Positions 1-9,178 of a DNA stretch of 64,000 nt are shown piece by piece. Where the stretch lies: NCBI RefSeq assembly GCF_004310665.1, contig NZ_SIXF01000025.1:19414-83413 (forward strand), given 5' to 3'. The position numbers and the translations under genes are program-made. The DNA is from Pedobacter kyonggii. Lineage in GTDB: Bacteria; Bacteroidota; Bacteroidia; Sphingobacteriales; Sphingobacteriaceae. Every line of letters starts with the position of its first letter. Within the stretch, counting starts at the first letter, position 1. The notes under the pieces were generated by a model. That model did not search any database. It had not been told where the DNA came from and saw only the letters and a program-made list of their open reading frames with translations.

Positions 1-34
1 TTTGTAAGGAGAGGGGATGATTAGTATTGAAAAA

Positions 35-568
35 TTAGAACTCCCATAAATAATTTCCACCAAAGTAGTTTCTTAGGAAAACCAAAGAAATGATAATCAA
101 AAAGACTAAAATTCCCTGAAGGGTAACGTTTTGTGCCAGTTTATTGTTAAAATAGAGAATTATCGCTAGCAAAACACCTAAAGTACTGGTAACTAATCCC
201 AAAAAATCATCCTTAAAAAACCGGGTTTTACAAACAATAATTACGTCAGATTTCCTTAAACCATAATAAAGAATAATGCCGGTTATTTTTGATCTACAGA
301 TTAGCAGCGAATCTTTCTCGTTTATTTCATTGAAAAGTATAGGTGGGATCCTATATTTTTCATGAGGGGTTTGAACACTAAAAATGCGTTCCTTTCCGTT
401 TTTGGAGCGATAGCCCTCAAAATCAACAATAAATTCAGTATTTGATTTTACGGGCGAGAAATTACTGTCAAGAAAAATGATAAAACAGAAAAGTAATGTT
501 AATCCAATTAAGATCTTTTTAAATATGGCTTGATTGAGGCCAGAAAGGTTGATTTTATCTTGAGCCAT
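35..568 (-). CDS. Hypothetical membrane protein
   Basis: Unrecognised 177-residue protein. It has one hydrophobic helix near the N terminus (about residues 18-36), a polar middle domain of about 85 residues, and two hydrophobic helices at the C terminus (about 122-142 and 150-168). The middle domain would sit on one side of the membrane. It starts at an ATG 28 bases beyond the end of the hydrolase gene that is transcribed towards it on the same strand. No catalytic motif is visible and I assign no function. Confidence 0.6.
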   Translation of the reverse strand: MAQDKINLSGLNQAIFKKILIGLTLLFCFIIFLDSNFSPVKSNTEFIVDFEGYRSKNGKERIFSVQTPHEKYRIPPILFNEINEKDSLLICRSKITGIILYYGLRKSDVIIVCKTRFFKDDFLGLVTSTLGVLLAIILYFNNKLAQNVTLQGILVFLIIISLVFLRNYFGGNYLWEF

Positions 569-595
569 AATTTATGATGGCCCAAGATAATTAAT

Positions 596-1426
596 TTATA
601 CTTCATTTATAAAGGTGATTACCTTTTCACAGACCTTAAACAAAAGTGGTGGCAAAGTTTCGCTGGTGTAAGGTTGTATTGCTCCATACACATGGTTGGC
701 GCCTTCAATTTTAACCAATCTGCTATTCGGATTAGCCTCTGCCAAAGTTTGTGCGGTTTCAAAAGGAACATTCACATCGTCATCGCCATGGATAATTAAC
801 CAAGGGATGTTTACGCGTTTTGCTGCGTCTAAAATATTCAATGCTGCTGTATTTTCTTCCAAATCTTCGAGTAAGGTTACATTTAAAGGCATCTGCTCTT
901 TCGTTCGGGCATTGGTCACGAATATTTTGCCATTTTTTTTCCATTCAGCTTCCTGTTCTTTTTTCCACAGACTGGCAAAATCGCCAATGGCACTCCAGGT
1001 AATCAGTTTGTTGATCCTTAAATCGTTCGCAGCCTCAATAATCGATAATCCACCACCGCGGCTATGGCCTATCAGGTTCACCTTTGTGTCTTTACCGTAC
1101 GCTTTTTCGATAAAATCGAGTACCGCATTTAAATCAAAAAGTTCTTTTGATACGGTGTTGCTGGCAAAGGCATCCATATCGGTTACATCTTTCGGGGCAT
1201 CAACTGGCACACCACTATGCGATAAATTGAACTTAATGTAACGGTAGCCATTGCTGGCAAAATACCTGGCGACTAAATTGTGTGCGCCCCAATCTTTAAA
1301 GCCTTTAAAGCCATGAACAAAAAGTACAATGGGCGTATTAGGATTTTTTTCATCAAAAGTGATATCGCCAATAATTAATTTTCCGTCTGAACCGCTAAGG
1401 CTAAAATTGCTTTGTGTAATCATCAT
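596..1426 (-). CDS. Alpha/beta hydrolase family protein
   Basis: 276-residue soluble hydrolase. The oxyanion-side motif VLFVHGFKGFKDWGAHN lies near residues 34-50, the nucleophile elbow GHSRGG near residues 121-126, and the late Asp and His are in HGDDDVNVPF and GANHVYGA. This is the Ser-Asp-His order of the alpha/beta-hydrolase fold, closest in style to dienelactone-hydrolase-like or serine-aminopeptidase-like proteins. There is no signal peptide, so it is probably cytoplasmic. The substrate cannot be read from sequence. The start is an ATG (MMITQS); a second ATG follows at once and could be used instead. Confidence 0.85.
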   Translation of the reverse strand: MMITQSNFSLSGSDGKLIIGDITFDEKNPNTPIVLFVHGFKGFKDWGAHNLVARYFASNGYRYIKFNLSHSGVPVDAPKDVTDMDAFASNTVSKELFDLNAVLDFIEKAYGKDTKVNLIGHSRGGGLSIIEAANDLRINKLITWSAIGDFASLWKKEQEAEWKKNGKIFVTNARTKEQMPLNVTLLEDLEENTAALNILDAAKRVNIPWLIIHGDDDVNVPFETAQTLAEANPNSRLVKIEGANHVYGAIQPYTSETLPPLLFKVCEKVITFINEV

Positions 1427-1680
1427 TTAAGGAATTGGTACAGATTATAAACCTACGAAATCTTATTTTGTTGTGTATTTTTTGTGTTTAAAACAGGAGG
1501 GTATTGACCGCAACTGTGAGTATAACAGCCCTGATGGAAATGGAAATCCCTTTTGGATAGGTAAATTGTTGTTTAAAAATTTTATCCAAAAGGATTGAAA
1601 TGTACAGCAGGACAGAACCTTTCCTATTACTACTGGGACTGCGCTTTTAAAAAAAGAAACATACATTATTTAATAATAAG

Positions 1681-2062
1681 TTACTCTTTAGCGTAATAAT
1701 ACCACGCCCATCCCACAAACAACAACTGGAAAGGCAGCCTAATCCAAACAATAAGCGGAGTGACCAGTATTTTACCCAACATGAACGGCGCCACCTGGAA
1801 TCAGGTAGATATGTGCCGGTAAAAATGCGGTCAACATCAGTATAATCAACAGTGCCGCTAGTTTTCTGGTCTTCTTAATCAACAATAAAACCCCTAAAAC
1901 AATTTCTAATATTCCGGAAAAATAAATTAAAAAGCCAGGTGCAGGCAACCATTTTGGAATAATCACGTAATATACTGCAGTGGATAAAAAGTGGTTACAT
2001 CCAGCCAGGACCTAGAAGAGGGCGTAAATCCAGAGAAAAATTATGCGGATTGGTTTGTTCAT
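1681..2062 (-). pseudogene. DoxX-like membrane protein, broken by a stop and a frameshift
   Basis: Read from an ATG at 2062, the minus strand gives MNKPIRIIFLWIYALF, an in-frame TAG (2014-2012), then VLAGCNHFLSTAVYYVIIPK and two hydrophobic helices typical of DoxX-like proteins (LAGxNHF...P). Around 1785-1792 a one-base insertion shifts the frame; the other frame continues PFMLGKILVTPLIVWIRLPF and ends at 1681 in a normal TAA. The total of 382 bases is 127 codons plus one, as one inserted base predicts. Two separate lesions argue for a true pseudogene rather than a single read error. Only the central 64 codons (1772-1966) are open. Confidence 0.7.
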
Positions 2063-2163
2063 GCAAATCGATATGGTTTGATTAATCTTTAAGCTCTTTA
2101 TTTAAAACCGTTCTAAATTGATGTAAATTACAGGTTAATGACAGTCACATGCGTTCTCCCTGT

Positions 2164-2171
2164 TACTTTTG
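2164..2171 (+). promoter_or_regulatory. Putative hemA promoter, -7 box
   Basis: TACTTTTG fits the Bacteroidota -7 consensus TAnnTTTG and lies 30 bases upstream of the hemA start. No clear -33 TTG is visible at the usual spacing, so the assignment rests on the -7 box alone. Confidence 0.45.
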
Positions 2172-2201
2172 TATCCCGATAATAGTTAATAACGGAAGCA
2201 C

Positions 2202-3428
2202 TTGGAATATTTAAAAGTAATAGCTTTTACGCATCACCACATCGACCTGAAATCTTTAGGGAAATTAGTTATTTGTGATCAGAGTTTAGATAGCAGGTTG
2301 AAGAATGTTCAAGCAGAACTTCCCGTTAGTGAAATTTTCTATATCGGAACCTGTAACCGTGTGGAGTTTGTTTTCCTTACCAAAGAGAAAACCGACAAGG
2401 AATTTGTAACCAGATTCCTAACTGTTTTAGACATGGGACTGCCTCCTGAATTTATGGAGCGTTTTCTTGATAATGTTACGGTATACGAAAATGAAGAAGC
2501 TTTTAACCATTTGCTCAGAACATCTTGCTCTTTAGAGAGTTTGGTGGTTGGCGAAAAGGAAATTCTTGCCCAGATCCGTAAAGCTTACGAAAACTGCCGA
2601 GACGCAGGTTTTACTGGCGATTATATGCGTATGATTATGGATCGTGTGGTTAAAACCGCAAAAGAAGTTTATACGCACACCAATATTTCGAAAAATCCGG
2701 TTTCTGTTGTTTCATTGGCCTACCGTAAGCTTAAAGAGTTAAATATGTGCGGCAACTCACGTATCTTGATTATTGGCGCTGGCGAAACCAATCAGAACAT
2801 TGCAAAATACCTTAACAAACATAAATACTCGAATTTCTCGATTTTCAACCGTACGTTTTCTAAGGCCGAATCTTTGGCGGAAGAACTAGGTGGCAAGGCT
2901 TATCCTTTAGCAGCGCTTGAGGATTTTAATGAAGGGTTTGATGTGATCATTACCTGTACTGGTTCAACCGAGGCAATTATTAACGAAGCCTTATACGCCA
3001 AACTTTTAAACGGCGATCAGGGCAAAAAGGTAATTGTAGATTTAGCCATCCCGAATGATGTTGCCCCGGCAGTAATTCATAACAACCCTGTACATTATAT
3101 TGAGGTAGAATCGCTAAAAGAGGTGGCGCGCAAAAATATCCAGGAACGTTATAACGAACTGGTGCATGCCGAAGAAATTATCAGCAACAACATTACCGAA
3201 TTTTTCTCTGTTTTAAAACAACGCCGTATCGAATTGGCGATGCAGGAAGTACCAAGAAAGATTAAAGAAATCAAAAATACAGCCTTAAATGGCGTGTTTG
3301 CCGATGAAATTAGTCAGATGGATGAAGCCTCGCGCGAAGTTTTAGAACGTGTAATGAACTACATGGAGAAAAAATACATCAGCGTTCCAATGGTAATGGC
3401 AAAAGAAATTCTAGTTAATCAACCTTAA
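2202..3428 (+). CDS. hemA: Glutamyl-tRNA reductase
   Basis: 408 residues. First committed step of C5-pathway tetrapyrrole synthesis: NADPH-dependent reduction of glutamyl-tRNA(Glu) to glutamate-1-semialdehyde. The catalytic-domain motif YIGTCNRVE holds the nucleophilic Cys at residue 51. The NADP-binding loop ILIIGAGETN lies near residue 187. A C-terminal helical dimerisation region runs from about 310. The start is a TTG: no in-frame ATG occurs before the conserved N-terminal fold (VIAFTHHHIDL). HemA passes its labile product to HemL, encoded further down the same strand. It opens the heme gene cluster. Confidence 0.95.
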   Translation: MEYLKVIAFTHHHIDLKSLGKLVICDQSLDSRLKNVQAELPVSEIFYIGTCNRVEFVFLTKEKTDKEFVTRFLTVLDMGLPPEFMERFLDNVTVYENEEAFNHLLRTSCSLESLVVGEKEILAQIRKAYENCRDAGFTGDYMRMIMDRVVKTAKEVYTHTNISKNPVSVVSLAYRKLKELNMCGNSRILIIGAGETNQNIAKYLNKHKYSNFSIFNRTFSKAESLAEELGGKAYPLAALEDFNEGFDVIITCTGSTEAIINEALYAKLLNGDQGKKVIVDLAIPNDVAPAVIHNNPVHYIEVESLKEVARKNIQERYNELVHAEEIISNNITEFFSVLKQRRIELAMQEVPRKIKEIKNTALNGVFADEISQMDEASREVLERVMNYMEKKYISVPMVMAKEILVNQP

Positions 3429-3912
3429 TTTTACCGCAAAGATCGCCAAGGTTTAATTTTTTTTCTTTTTCTGTCTTCCTACATCTTGTCATTCTGAACG
3501 CAGTGATGAATCTTTTATTCTTTTAGATAAATCCCGAAATCAATTCTCTTGTCGTCCTGCTGAACTTGTTTCAGCATCTTTCATAAAATCAACTTAAATG
3601 GACTTATATTCTTTAGATGGTTCAACCACCATCTAACATAATATCATAGTGAACTCAGGTGGTAATACTTGACTTAGCTTATATCTAAAAGAATTTAATT
3701 AAATGTAAGATGGTAACCTCTTACATCACGAATTTAAAACCAAAGCTTATCAGCTACAGATTCTTCGCTGCGCTCAGAATGACGAATCAATTGGGCAAAT
3801 GTCATAGAAATCCTTTAAATTATAGGTTCTGTAACCTCACTGTCTCATTTTTAAACAATTCATGGTATAAACCACTAATTAAATTAAATTTGCAACTCAT
3901 TTAACCTTTATA
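3429..3912. repeat. Gene-free spacer with an imperfect inverted repeat
   Basis: 484 bases between hemA and hemC. A CCGCAAAG-type repeat (about 3433-3452) follows the hemA stop. A segment starting TCATTCTGAACGCAGTGATG (3489-3508) and ending with the near-complement around TTCTTCGCTGCGCTCAGAATGACG (3761-3784) gives about 300 bases with inverted ends, like a small MITE or paired REP unit. Inside it are short hairpins, such as the GATGGT/ACCATC arms near 3617-3634 and ATGTAAGA/TCTTACAT near 3702-3725. Short ORFs here look like chance. Confidence 0.55.
3885..3892 (+). promoter_or_regulatory. Putative hemC promoter, -7 box
   Basis: TAAATTTG matches TAnnTTTG and ends 20 bases before the GTG start of the hemC-hemD gene. 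No convincing -33 element; the flanks are very AT-rich, so a chance match is possible. Confidence 0.35.
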
Positions 3913-5493
3913 GTGAAGAAATTAACCATTGGAACACGCGGTAGCGATCTGGCTTTATGGCAAGCAAATCATATAAAAGATGAATTGGCTGCAATTGGAA
4001 TAGAAGCAGAAATAAAAATCATTAAAACTCAGGGCGATAAAATCCTGAATTTAAGATTAGATAAACTGGAAGGCAAAGGCTTCTTTACCAAAGAATTGGA
4101 AGAAGAGCTTTTGGGCGGAACAATTGATCTGGCTGTACATTGCCTTAAAGATTTACCTACTACACACCCTGAAGGGTTGATTATCGCTGCTTTACCGCCA
4201 CGTGAAGAAGCAAGCGAATATCTTTTGATTTTAAAAGATTGTGTAGATGTTTCGCAAAAGCTTTCGTTAAAAAAAGGTGCAATGGTTGGCACTTCATCCA
4301 ATCGACGCAAAGCCCAGTTATTGGGTTTACGCCCTGATTTAGAGGTTGAAGATTTACGCGGAAATGTACCCACCCGTATCCAAAAACTTCGTGATGAAGA
4401 TTATGATGCCATTCTGATTGCAAAAGCTGGTGTTAAGCGTTTAAATCTTGATGTGAGCGATTTACATGTGGAAGAATTGGAAACTACGGAGTTTATCCCG
4501 GCACCCGCTCAGGGCGCTTTGGCTATTCAGATCAGGGAAAATGATACCGAGCTTTTTGATGCATTGCAAAAATTGCACGACCCGGAAACGGCAGAGACTG
4601 TAACTGTAGAACGCAAGGTTTTAAACCTTTTCGAAGGTGGTTGCCACATGCCTTTGGGCTGTTATTGCAAAAAAGAAAATGGAAAATTCGAAATATGGAC
4701 TTCAAAAGCCGAAACGGCCGACCATTTTCCTGAACGTTTGTTTTTACGCGCAGAAAGTACCGAAGGATTGGCAGAAAAAATTGTGGCCAAGTTTAATGTA
4801 GAAAGAAAGAAACCTGCAAAGGTTTTCATCTCGCGCGAAATTGGCGAGCACAGTTATTTCCGTAGGGCATTAGAAAATAATAATATTGAAATAGAAGGAC
4901 GTTCGTTGATCCGTACATTCCCGATAGTAACTGTTTTAGATCAGTTTATTTTAAGACATGTAGATTGGGTTTTCTTCAGCAGCCGCAACAGTGTTGAATA
5001 TTTTTTCAACTTAAAACCAGTGCTTCCAAAGAGAACAAAATTTGGTGTGGTAGGAAGAGGATCAGAAGATGCCTTGCGTAAATTTGGCCACATTGCCGAT
5101 TTTGTTGGCGAGAGTGGCGATATTACCGAAGTTGCTGAAGATTTCGCACAATTGGTTGGCGGTCAGCAAATACTGTTTCCAAGAGCACAGGATTCTTTAC
5201 AATCGATTCAAAAATCATTACCAGCTGATGCTAAAATAATCGATCTGCCGATTTACGAAACGGTAATCGAAGATGATATTGACCAAAGTTATGCTGATGT
5301 GCTGATTTTTACCAGTCCATCAAATGTTGATGCGTATTTCGCTAATAATTTATTGGAGCCAGGTCAACAGGTAATTGCCATTGGAAACTCTACCGGTAAG
5401 AAATTTGATGAAATGGGCGTGAAATATGCTTTGCCTTATTCGCCTGATGAAATTGGACTAGCAGAAGCAGTGTTTGGGATTGAGATTAAGTAA
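3913..5493 (+). CDS. hemC-hemD: Fused hydroxymethylbilane synthase / uroporphyrinogen-III synthase
   Basis: 526 residues. Residues 1 to about 300 are HemC: TIGTRGSDLALWQA at the N terminus, the DLAVHCLKDLPTT loop with the catalytic Asp, and FEGGCHMPLGCY with the dipyrromethane-cofactor Cys at residue 244. Residues about 303-526 are a HemD-type domain, with KVFISREIGEHSYFRRALE at its start, VFFSSRNSVEYFF, and the late TSPSNVDAYF and AIGNSTGKKFDEMG motifs. One chain would therefore polymerise porphobilinogen and close the ring to uroporphyrinogen III. The GTG start places MKKLTIGTRGS at the expected family position. HemD sequences diverge strongly, so that half rests on fold-typical motifs and position. 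Confidence 0.9.
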   Translation: MKKLTIGTRGSDLALWQANHIKDELAAIGIEAEIKIIKTQGDKILNLRLDKLEGKGFFTKELEEELLGGTIDLAVHCLKDLPTTHPEGLIIAALPPREEASEYLLILKDCVDVSQKLSLKKGAMVGTSSNRRKAQLLGLRPDLEVEDLRGNVPTRIQKLRDEDYDAILIAKAGVKRLNLDVSDLHVEELETTEFIPAPAQGALAIQIRENDTELFDALQKLHDPETAETVTVERKVLNLFEGGCHMPLGCYCKKENGKFEIWTSKAETADHFPERLFLRAESTEGLAEKIVAKFNVERKKPAKVFISREIGEHSYFRRALENNNIEIEGRSLIRTFPIVTVLDQFILRHVDWVFFSSRNSVEYFFNLKPVLPKRTKFGVVGRGSEDALRKFGHIADFVGESGDITEVAEDFAQLVGGQQILFPRAQDSLQSIQKSLPADAKIIDLPIYETVIEDDIDQSYADVLIFTSPSNVDAYFANNLLEPGQQVIAIGNSTGKKFDEMGVKYALPYSPDEIGLAEAVFGIEIK

Positions 5494-5495
5494 GG

Positions 5496-5661
5496 TTGAA
5501 GGTTTAGGGTGGAGGGGTTAGAGTTTAAGGTTTAAAATAATTAAGTCTTGATACCTGATACTATAATCTTGATACTAAATCTAAAAATCTGTGCAATCAC
5601 CCCGAAGGAAAAAATAAAAAATATTCAGGTCTCGATACTTGATACTAAATACTTGATACAA
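5496..5661. repeat. Low-complexity spacer repeats (GGTTTAAGG and TGATACT types)
   Basis: The hemC-hemB spacer holds purine-rich units such as AAGGTTTAGGGTGGAGG and several degenerate copies of TTGATACTTGATACT, plus an AAATCTGTGCAATCACCCCG segment. Each recurs in other spacers of the window. No promoter or ORF is evident. Confidence 0.6.
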
Positions 5662-5666
5662 ATAAA

Positions 5667-6635
5667 ATGTTAAATCGTCCGCGTAGATTAAGGAAAAACC
5701 CGTTGGTGAGAGAGATGGTAGCCGAAACCCGGTTATCGAAGGATATGTTTGTGTACCCTTACTTTATAGTGCCAGGCAACAATGTTACCCACGCCATTGA
5801 TGCGATGCCAGGGGTAAACCATTATTCGGGTGATACCCTGATTAAAGATGTAGAGGCCGGAATGAAAAAAGGACTCAACAAAATTATGCTTTTCGGTGTG
5901 GGTGATGAAAAATCTGAAGACGCGAAATCGGCTTATCATGATCATTCCTTAGTTCCAACTGCAGTTCGTGAATTAAAAAAACAATTTGGAGATGATTTAT
6001 ATGTAATTACCGATGTTTGCGTTTGTTCTTATACTACCCATGGCCATTGCGGTATATTGGAAAACGATTATGTTCAAAACGATAAAACAGTAGAGGTAAT
6101 TGCTAAAATGGCTTTAACACATGCCGAAGCTGGTGCTGATATGTTTGCCCCGTCTGACATGATGGATGGCCGGATTGAAGCCATACGCAATCTCTTAGAT
6201 GAAAACGGATTTGTTAATGCTGCCATTATGAGCCATGCCACAAAATTCGCTTCTGCCTATTATGGCCCTTTTAGAGAGGCTGCAGACTGTGCACCAAGCA
6301 AAGGTGATAGGAAGGCTTACCAGATGGATTTCAGAAACCCTTTAGAGGCTTTACGCGAAGCCGCTTTGGATGAGCATGAAGGCGCTGATGTTTTAATGGT
6401 GAAACCAGGTTTAGCCTATTTGGATATCATCCAACGGTTAAAACAGGATACCAATTTGCCAATTGCGGTTTATAATGTATCAGGCGAATACTCCATGGTA
6501 AAAGCAGCTGCCGAACGCGGTTGGATAGATGAACAAAAAGTAGTAATGGAAACCATGCATGCCTTTGCCCGTGCAGGCGCAAGTATTATTACCACTTACC
6601 ATATTAAAGATATTTTAAATAACGACTGGCTTTAA
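5667..6635 (+). CDS. hemB: Porphobilinogen synthase (5-aminolevulinate dehydratase)
   Basis: 322 residues, the normal family length. Condenses two 5-aminolevulinate molecules to porphobilinogen in the cytoplasm. The two active-site lysines are K193 (in SHATKFASAYYGPFR) and K246 (in VLMVKPGLAYLDI). The DVCVCSYTTHGHCGI segment supplies the Cys triad of zinc-dependent enzymes, so zinc use is predicted. It starts at the ATG giving MLNRPRRLRKNP, typical for the family. Confidence 0.96.
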   Translation: MLNRPRRLRKNPLVREMVAETRLSKDMFVYPYFIVPGNNVTHAIDAMPGVNHYSGDTLIKDVEAGMKKGLNKIMLFGVGDEKSEDAKSAYHDHSLVPTAVRELKKQFGDDLYVITDVCVCSYTTHGHCGILENDYVQNDKTVEVIAKMALTHAEAGADMFAPSDMMDGRIEAIRNLLDENGFVNAAIMSHATKFASAYYGPFREAADCAPSKGDRKAYQMDFRNPLEALREAALDEHEGADVLMVKPGLAYLDIIQRLKQDTNLPIAVYNVSGEYSMVKAAAERGWIDEQKVVMETMHAFARAGASIITTYHIKDILNNDWL

Positions 6636-6786
6636 AAAGGTGAAAGGTAAAGGATTTAAGGTGTAGGGTTTCCTTGCCATTCCTTATCTACACCATGTTA
6701 AAAAACATAGGTAAATGTAATATTTGGTTCTTTGGCATATGTTATTAACCTTAAACCTTACGCCTTTTGCCTTATACCTTAAAAAA
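6636..6786. repeat. Purine/pyrimidine low-complexity repeats before hemL
   Basis: The spacer begins with AAGGTGAAAGGTAAAGG-like units and ends with the opposite-strand form, AACCTTAAACCTTACGCC followed by similar units. The two ends could fold back on each other. An open frame extends hemL upstream through this segment from 6724, but the translated part is repeat sequence, so I exclude it. Confidence 0.5.
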
Positions 6787-8157
6787 ATGTTAGATTCATT
6801 AAAGAAAATGTTTTCAGGCAACGAAGCCGATATTCCGGTAAATACAGGTAGTAAACCTGATATTTCGAGAGTAAAATCTGCCGAACTGTACGAAAAATCA
6901 AAAACGTATTTCCCTGGTGGGGTAAACTCACCTGTTAGGGCTTTTAAATCTGTTTACGGTACACCACTTTTTATCGAAAAAGGTGATGGCTGTTATATAT
7001 GGGATGCTGATGGTAATCAGTTTATCGATTTCTGTGGTAGCTGGGGTCCACTAATTTTGGGACATAACAATCCTAAAATCCGCGAGAAAGTTACTGAGGT
7101 AATGCAGAACGGTATGAGCTTTGGTGCGCCAACAGCTTTAGAAAATGAATTGGCAGAGCTGATTATTAAAAACAACCGTTTTGTTGAGAAAATCCGTTTT
7201 ACGAGTTCAGGTACCGAAGCGGTAATGTCGGCCATTCGTTTGGCAAGAGGTTTTACCGGTCGCGATAAAATTTTAAAATTCGAAGGCTGTTACCACGGTC
7301 ATAGCGATTCGCTTTTGGTTAAAGCGGGTTCTGGTTTGGTTACTTTTGGTGAAACCTCTTCTGCAGGTGTGCCAAAATCTTTTGCTGAGGAAACCATTGT
7401 TATCCCTTTAAATGATAAAACAGCCATAGAGCAAGCTTTTACGCAGTTTAAAGATCAGATTGCTGCGGTAATTATTGAAGGCATTCCGGCGAATAATGGT
7501 TTGATTATTCAAGATGAAGAATATATTCATTTCTTACGTAAAATTTGTACGGATAATGGTTCTCTTCTGATTTTTGATGAAGTTATTACCGGTTTCAGGG
7601 TAGGTTTTGAAGGAGCTGCGGCACATTATGGCGTTACACCTGATATTGTTACTTATGGCAAAATCATTGGTGGTGGCTTACCTGTTGGGATGTACGGTGC
7701 ACGTGCTGAAATTATGGCACATATCTCTCCTGATGGTGGTGTGTATCAGGCAGGTACCTTGTCTGGAAATCCGGTGGCTATGGCAGCAGGCATTGCAACA
7801 TTAACAGAACTGAACAAATCAAGCTTTTACAAAGATTTGAATTCCAAAGCACAAGAATTTGTAGCCAGTATTCAGCGTTTTGCAACCGCACGTAACTATA
7901 AATTTAAAGTATTTACCATTGGTTCTATCTTCTGGTTTGCTTTTACCGATAAAGATAAAATCCAATCGGCTGATGATATTGATGCCAGCAGCATGGAAAA
8001 ATTCAAAATTATGCACCGTGAGTTATTGAATAGAGGAATTTATTTAGGCCCATCGGGATATGAAGTTGGTTTCGTATCTTCAGCACATACTAAGATCGAA
8101 TTGGAGAAAGCGAAACGTGCTATTTTTGAAGCATTAGATCTAGTGTTTAAGAAGTAA
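6787..8157 (+). CDS. hemL: Glutamate-1-semialdehyde 2,1-aminomutase
   Basis: 456 residues from the chosen ATG. PLP enzyme that isomerises glutamate-1-semialdehyde to 5-aminolevulinate. Visible motifs are YFPGGVNSPVRAF near the start of the conserved region, the aminotransferase stretch LIFDEVITGFRVG, and YGKIIGGGLPVG with the PLP lysine at residue 292. I reject the upstream TTG at 6724 because it would translate an intergenic repeat. About 20-30 residues before the conserved domain (MLDSLKKMFSGNEADI) look like an extra N-terminal tail. Second enzyme of the pathway opened by HemA. Confidence 0.93.
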   Translation: MLDSLKKMFSGNEADIPVNTGSKPDISRVKSAELYEKSKTYFPGGVNSPVRAFKSVYGTPLFIEKGDGCYIWDADGNQFIDFCGSWGPLILGHNNPKIREKVTEVMQNGMSFGAPTALENELAELIIKNNRFVEKIRFTSSGTEAVMSAIRLARGFTGRDKILKFEGCYHGHSDSLLVKAGSGLVTFGETSSAGVPKSFAEETIVIPLNDKTAIEQAFTQFKDQIAAVIIEGIPANNGLIIQDEEYIHFLRKICTDNGSLLIFDEVITGFRVGFEGAAAHYGVTPDIVTYGKIIGGGLPVGMYGARAEIMAHISPDGGVYQAGTLSGNPVAMAAGIATLTELNKSSFYKDLNSKAQEFVASIQRFATARNYKFKVFTIGSIFWFAFTDKDKIQSADDIDASSMEKFKIMHRELLNRGIYLGPSGYEVGFVSSAHTKIELEKAKRAIFEALDLVFKK

Positions 8158-8159
8158 GG

Positions 8160-8303
8160 CTTTTTTACACTACGATATAAAGATTTATGATGGTTCGTGG
8201 AGACACGAACTATGGGAAAAAACAACTGTGAAATCCAAAAATCTGTGTAATCAACCCGAAGGAAAAGATATTTAAAATTAAAAGCCCCTTTAGGGGTTGG
8301 GGT
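8160..8303. repeat. Mixed dispersed repeats between hemL and the sensor kinase
   Basis: Contains a small inverted repeat (GGTTCGTG...CACGAACT, about 8193-8210), an AAATCTGTGTAATCAACCCG segment (about 8240) nearly identical to one upstream of hemB, and an AAGCCCCTTTAGGGGTTGGGG palindrome (about 8282-8302) that abuts the kinase start codon. Confidence 0.55.
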
Positions 8304-9170
8304 ATGAAGAAATCTATAATTATATTTTACGCATTATTGCTTTATGCACTGATTCAACTCATTTCATGGGGAACACTGGTGGTGCGTTTGCAGCCAAGCC
8401 GCATGACCATGATTATGGGCGAAGGTTCGGTGTTTTTGTTCTTGCTCTGTATTGGCGGTTATTTCCTTCATCAATCGTTAAAGCGTGAAGATAAATTAAG
8501 GGAACAGCAGCAAAATTTCCTGATGTCGATTACGCACGAGCTGAAATCGCCTTTGGCGGCAATAAAACTTTCTATCCAAACCATTGTTAAACGTGATTTG
8601 GATAAAGCGCGTCAAACTTCATTATTAAATAATTCGCTAAAAGATATTGAGCGTTTGGATGATCTGGTCGAAAATATGCTGTTGGCCACCAAGATTGAAA
8701 ACCGTTCCTATACTTTTCCGAAGGAAGAATTTAATTTCTCGGAGCTGGTATATAAGATCACGGATAGGCTACAGGTTCATTCTTGTGGATGTGAGCAGAT
8801 TATAAATGCTAAAATTCAGCCAAATTTGCAGGTAGTGGGTGACAAATTTGCCTTATCGTCAGTAGTGACCAATTTAATTGAGAATGCGGTCAAGTATTCG
8901 AACCCCTGTGATGAGATAAATGTGCATTTAAACAAGGTTGATGGGCATATTCAATTAAGTGTGGTAGATCAGGGACCGGGTATTTCAGATGCCGAAAAAA
9001 TGTTGATATTTGATAAGTTTTACCGAGTTGGTAACGAGAATGTCAGAAAAGCGAAAGGAACAGGTTTAGGCTTGTTTATTGTGAAGGAGGTTTTACAATA
9101 CCATGATGCAGATATTACAGTAAAAGACAATTTGCCTCAAGGAAGTATTTTTGAAGTAACATTTAGTTAA
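8304..9170 (+). CDS. Sensor histidine kinase (RprX-like)
   Basis: 288 residues. Two N-terminal membrane helices (about 5-25 and 40-58) with almost no periplasmic loop, then a HisKA domain with ITHELKSPLAAIKL (phospho-acceptor His 78) and a HATPase_c domain with NLIENAVKYSN (N box), VVDQGPGIS (G1) and GTGLGLFIVKEV (G2). The short sensor region suggests that it senses a membrane or cytoplasmic signal. It lies 8 bases upstream of the response regulator and within the heme gene cluster. Any heme-related role is an inference from position only. Confidence 0.9.
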   Translation: MKKSIIIFYALLLYALIQLISWGTLVVRLQPSRMTMIMGEGSVFLFLLCIGGYFLHQSLKREDKLREQQQNFLMSITHELKSPLAAIKLSIQTIVKRDLDKARQTSLLNNSLKDIERLDDLVENMLLATKIENRSYTFPKEEFNFSELVYKITDRLQVHSCGCEQIINAKIQPNLQVVGDKFALSSVVTNLIENAVKYSNPCDEINVHLNKVDGHIQLSVVDQGPGISDAEKMLIFDKFYRVGNENVRKAKGTGLGLFIVKEVLQYHDADITVKDNLPQGSIFEVTFS

Positions 9171-9178
9171 TCTCAATT

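Noticed and set aside
696-1241. Plus-strand frame of 181 codons inside the hydrolase gene
   Set aside because: Antisense to a well-supported alpha/beta hydrolase; its translation has no family features.
1463-1666. Minus-strand frame of 67 codons
   Set aside because: Short, no conserved features, in a spacer beside a pseudogene.
6724-6786. Longer N terminus for HemL
   Set aside because: The added residues are encoded by the CCTTAAACCTT-type spacer repeat and begin with TTG; the ATG at 6787 is better.
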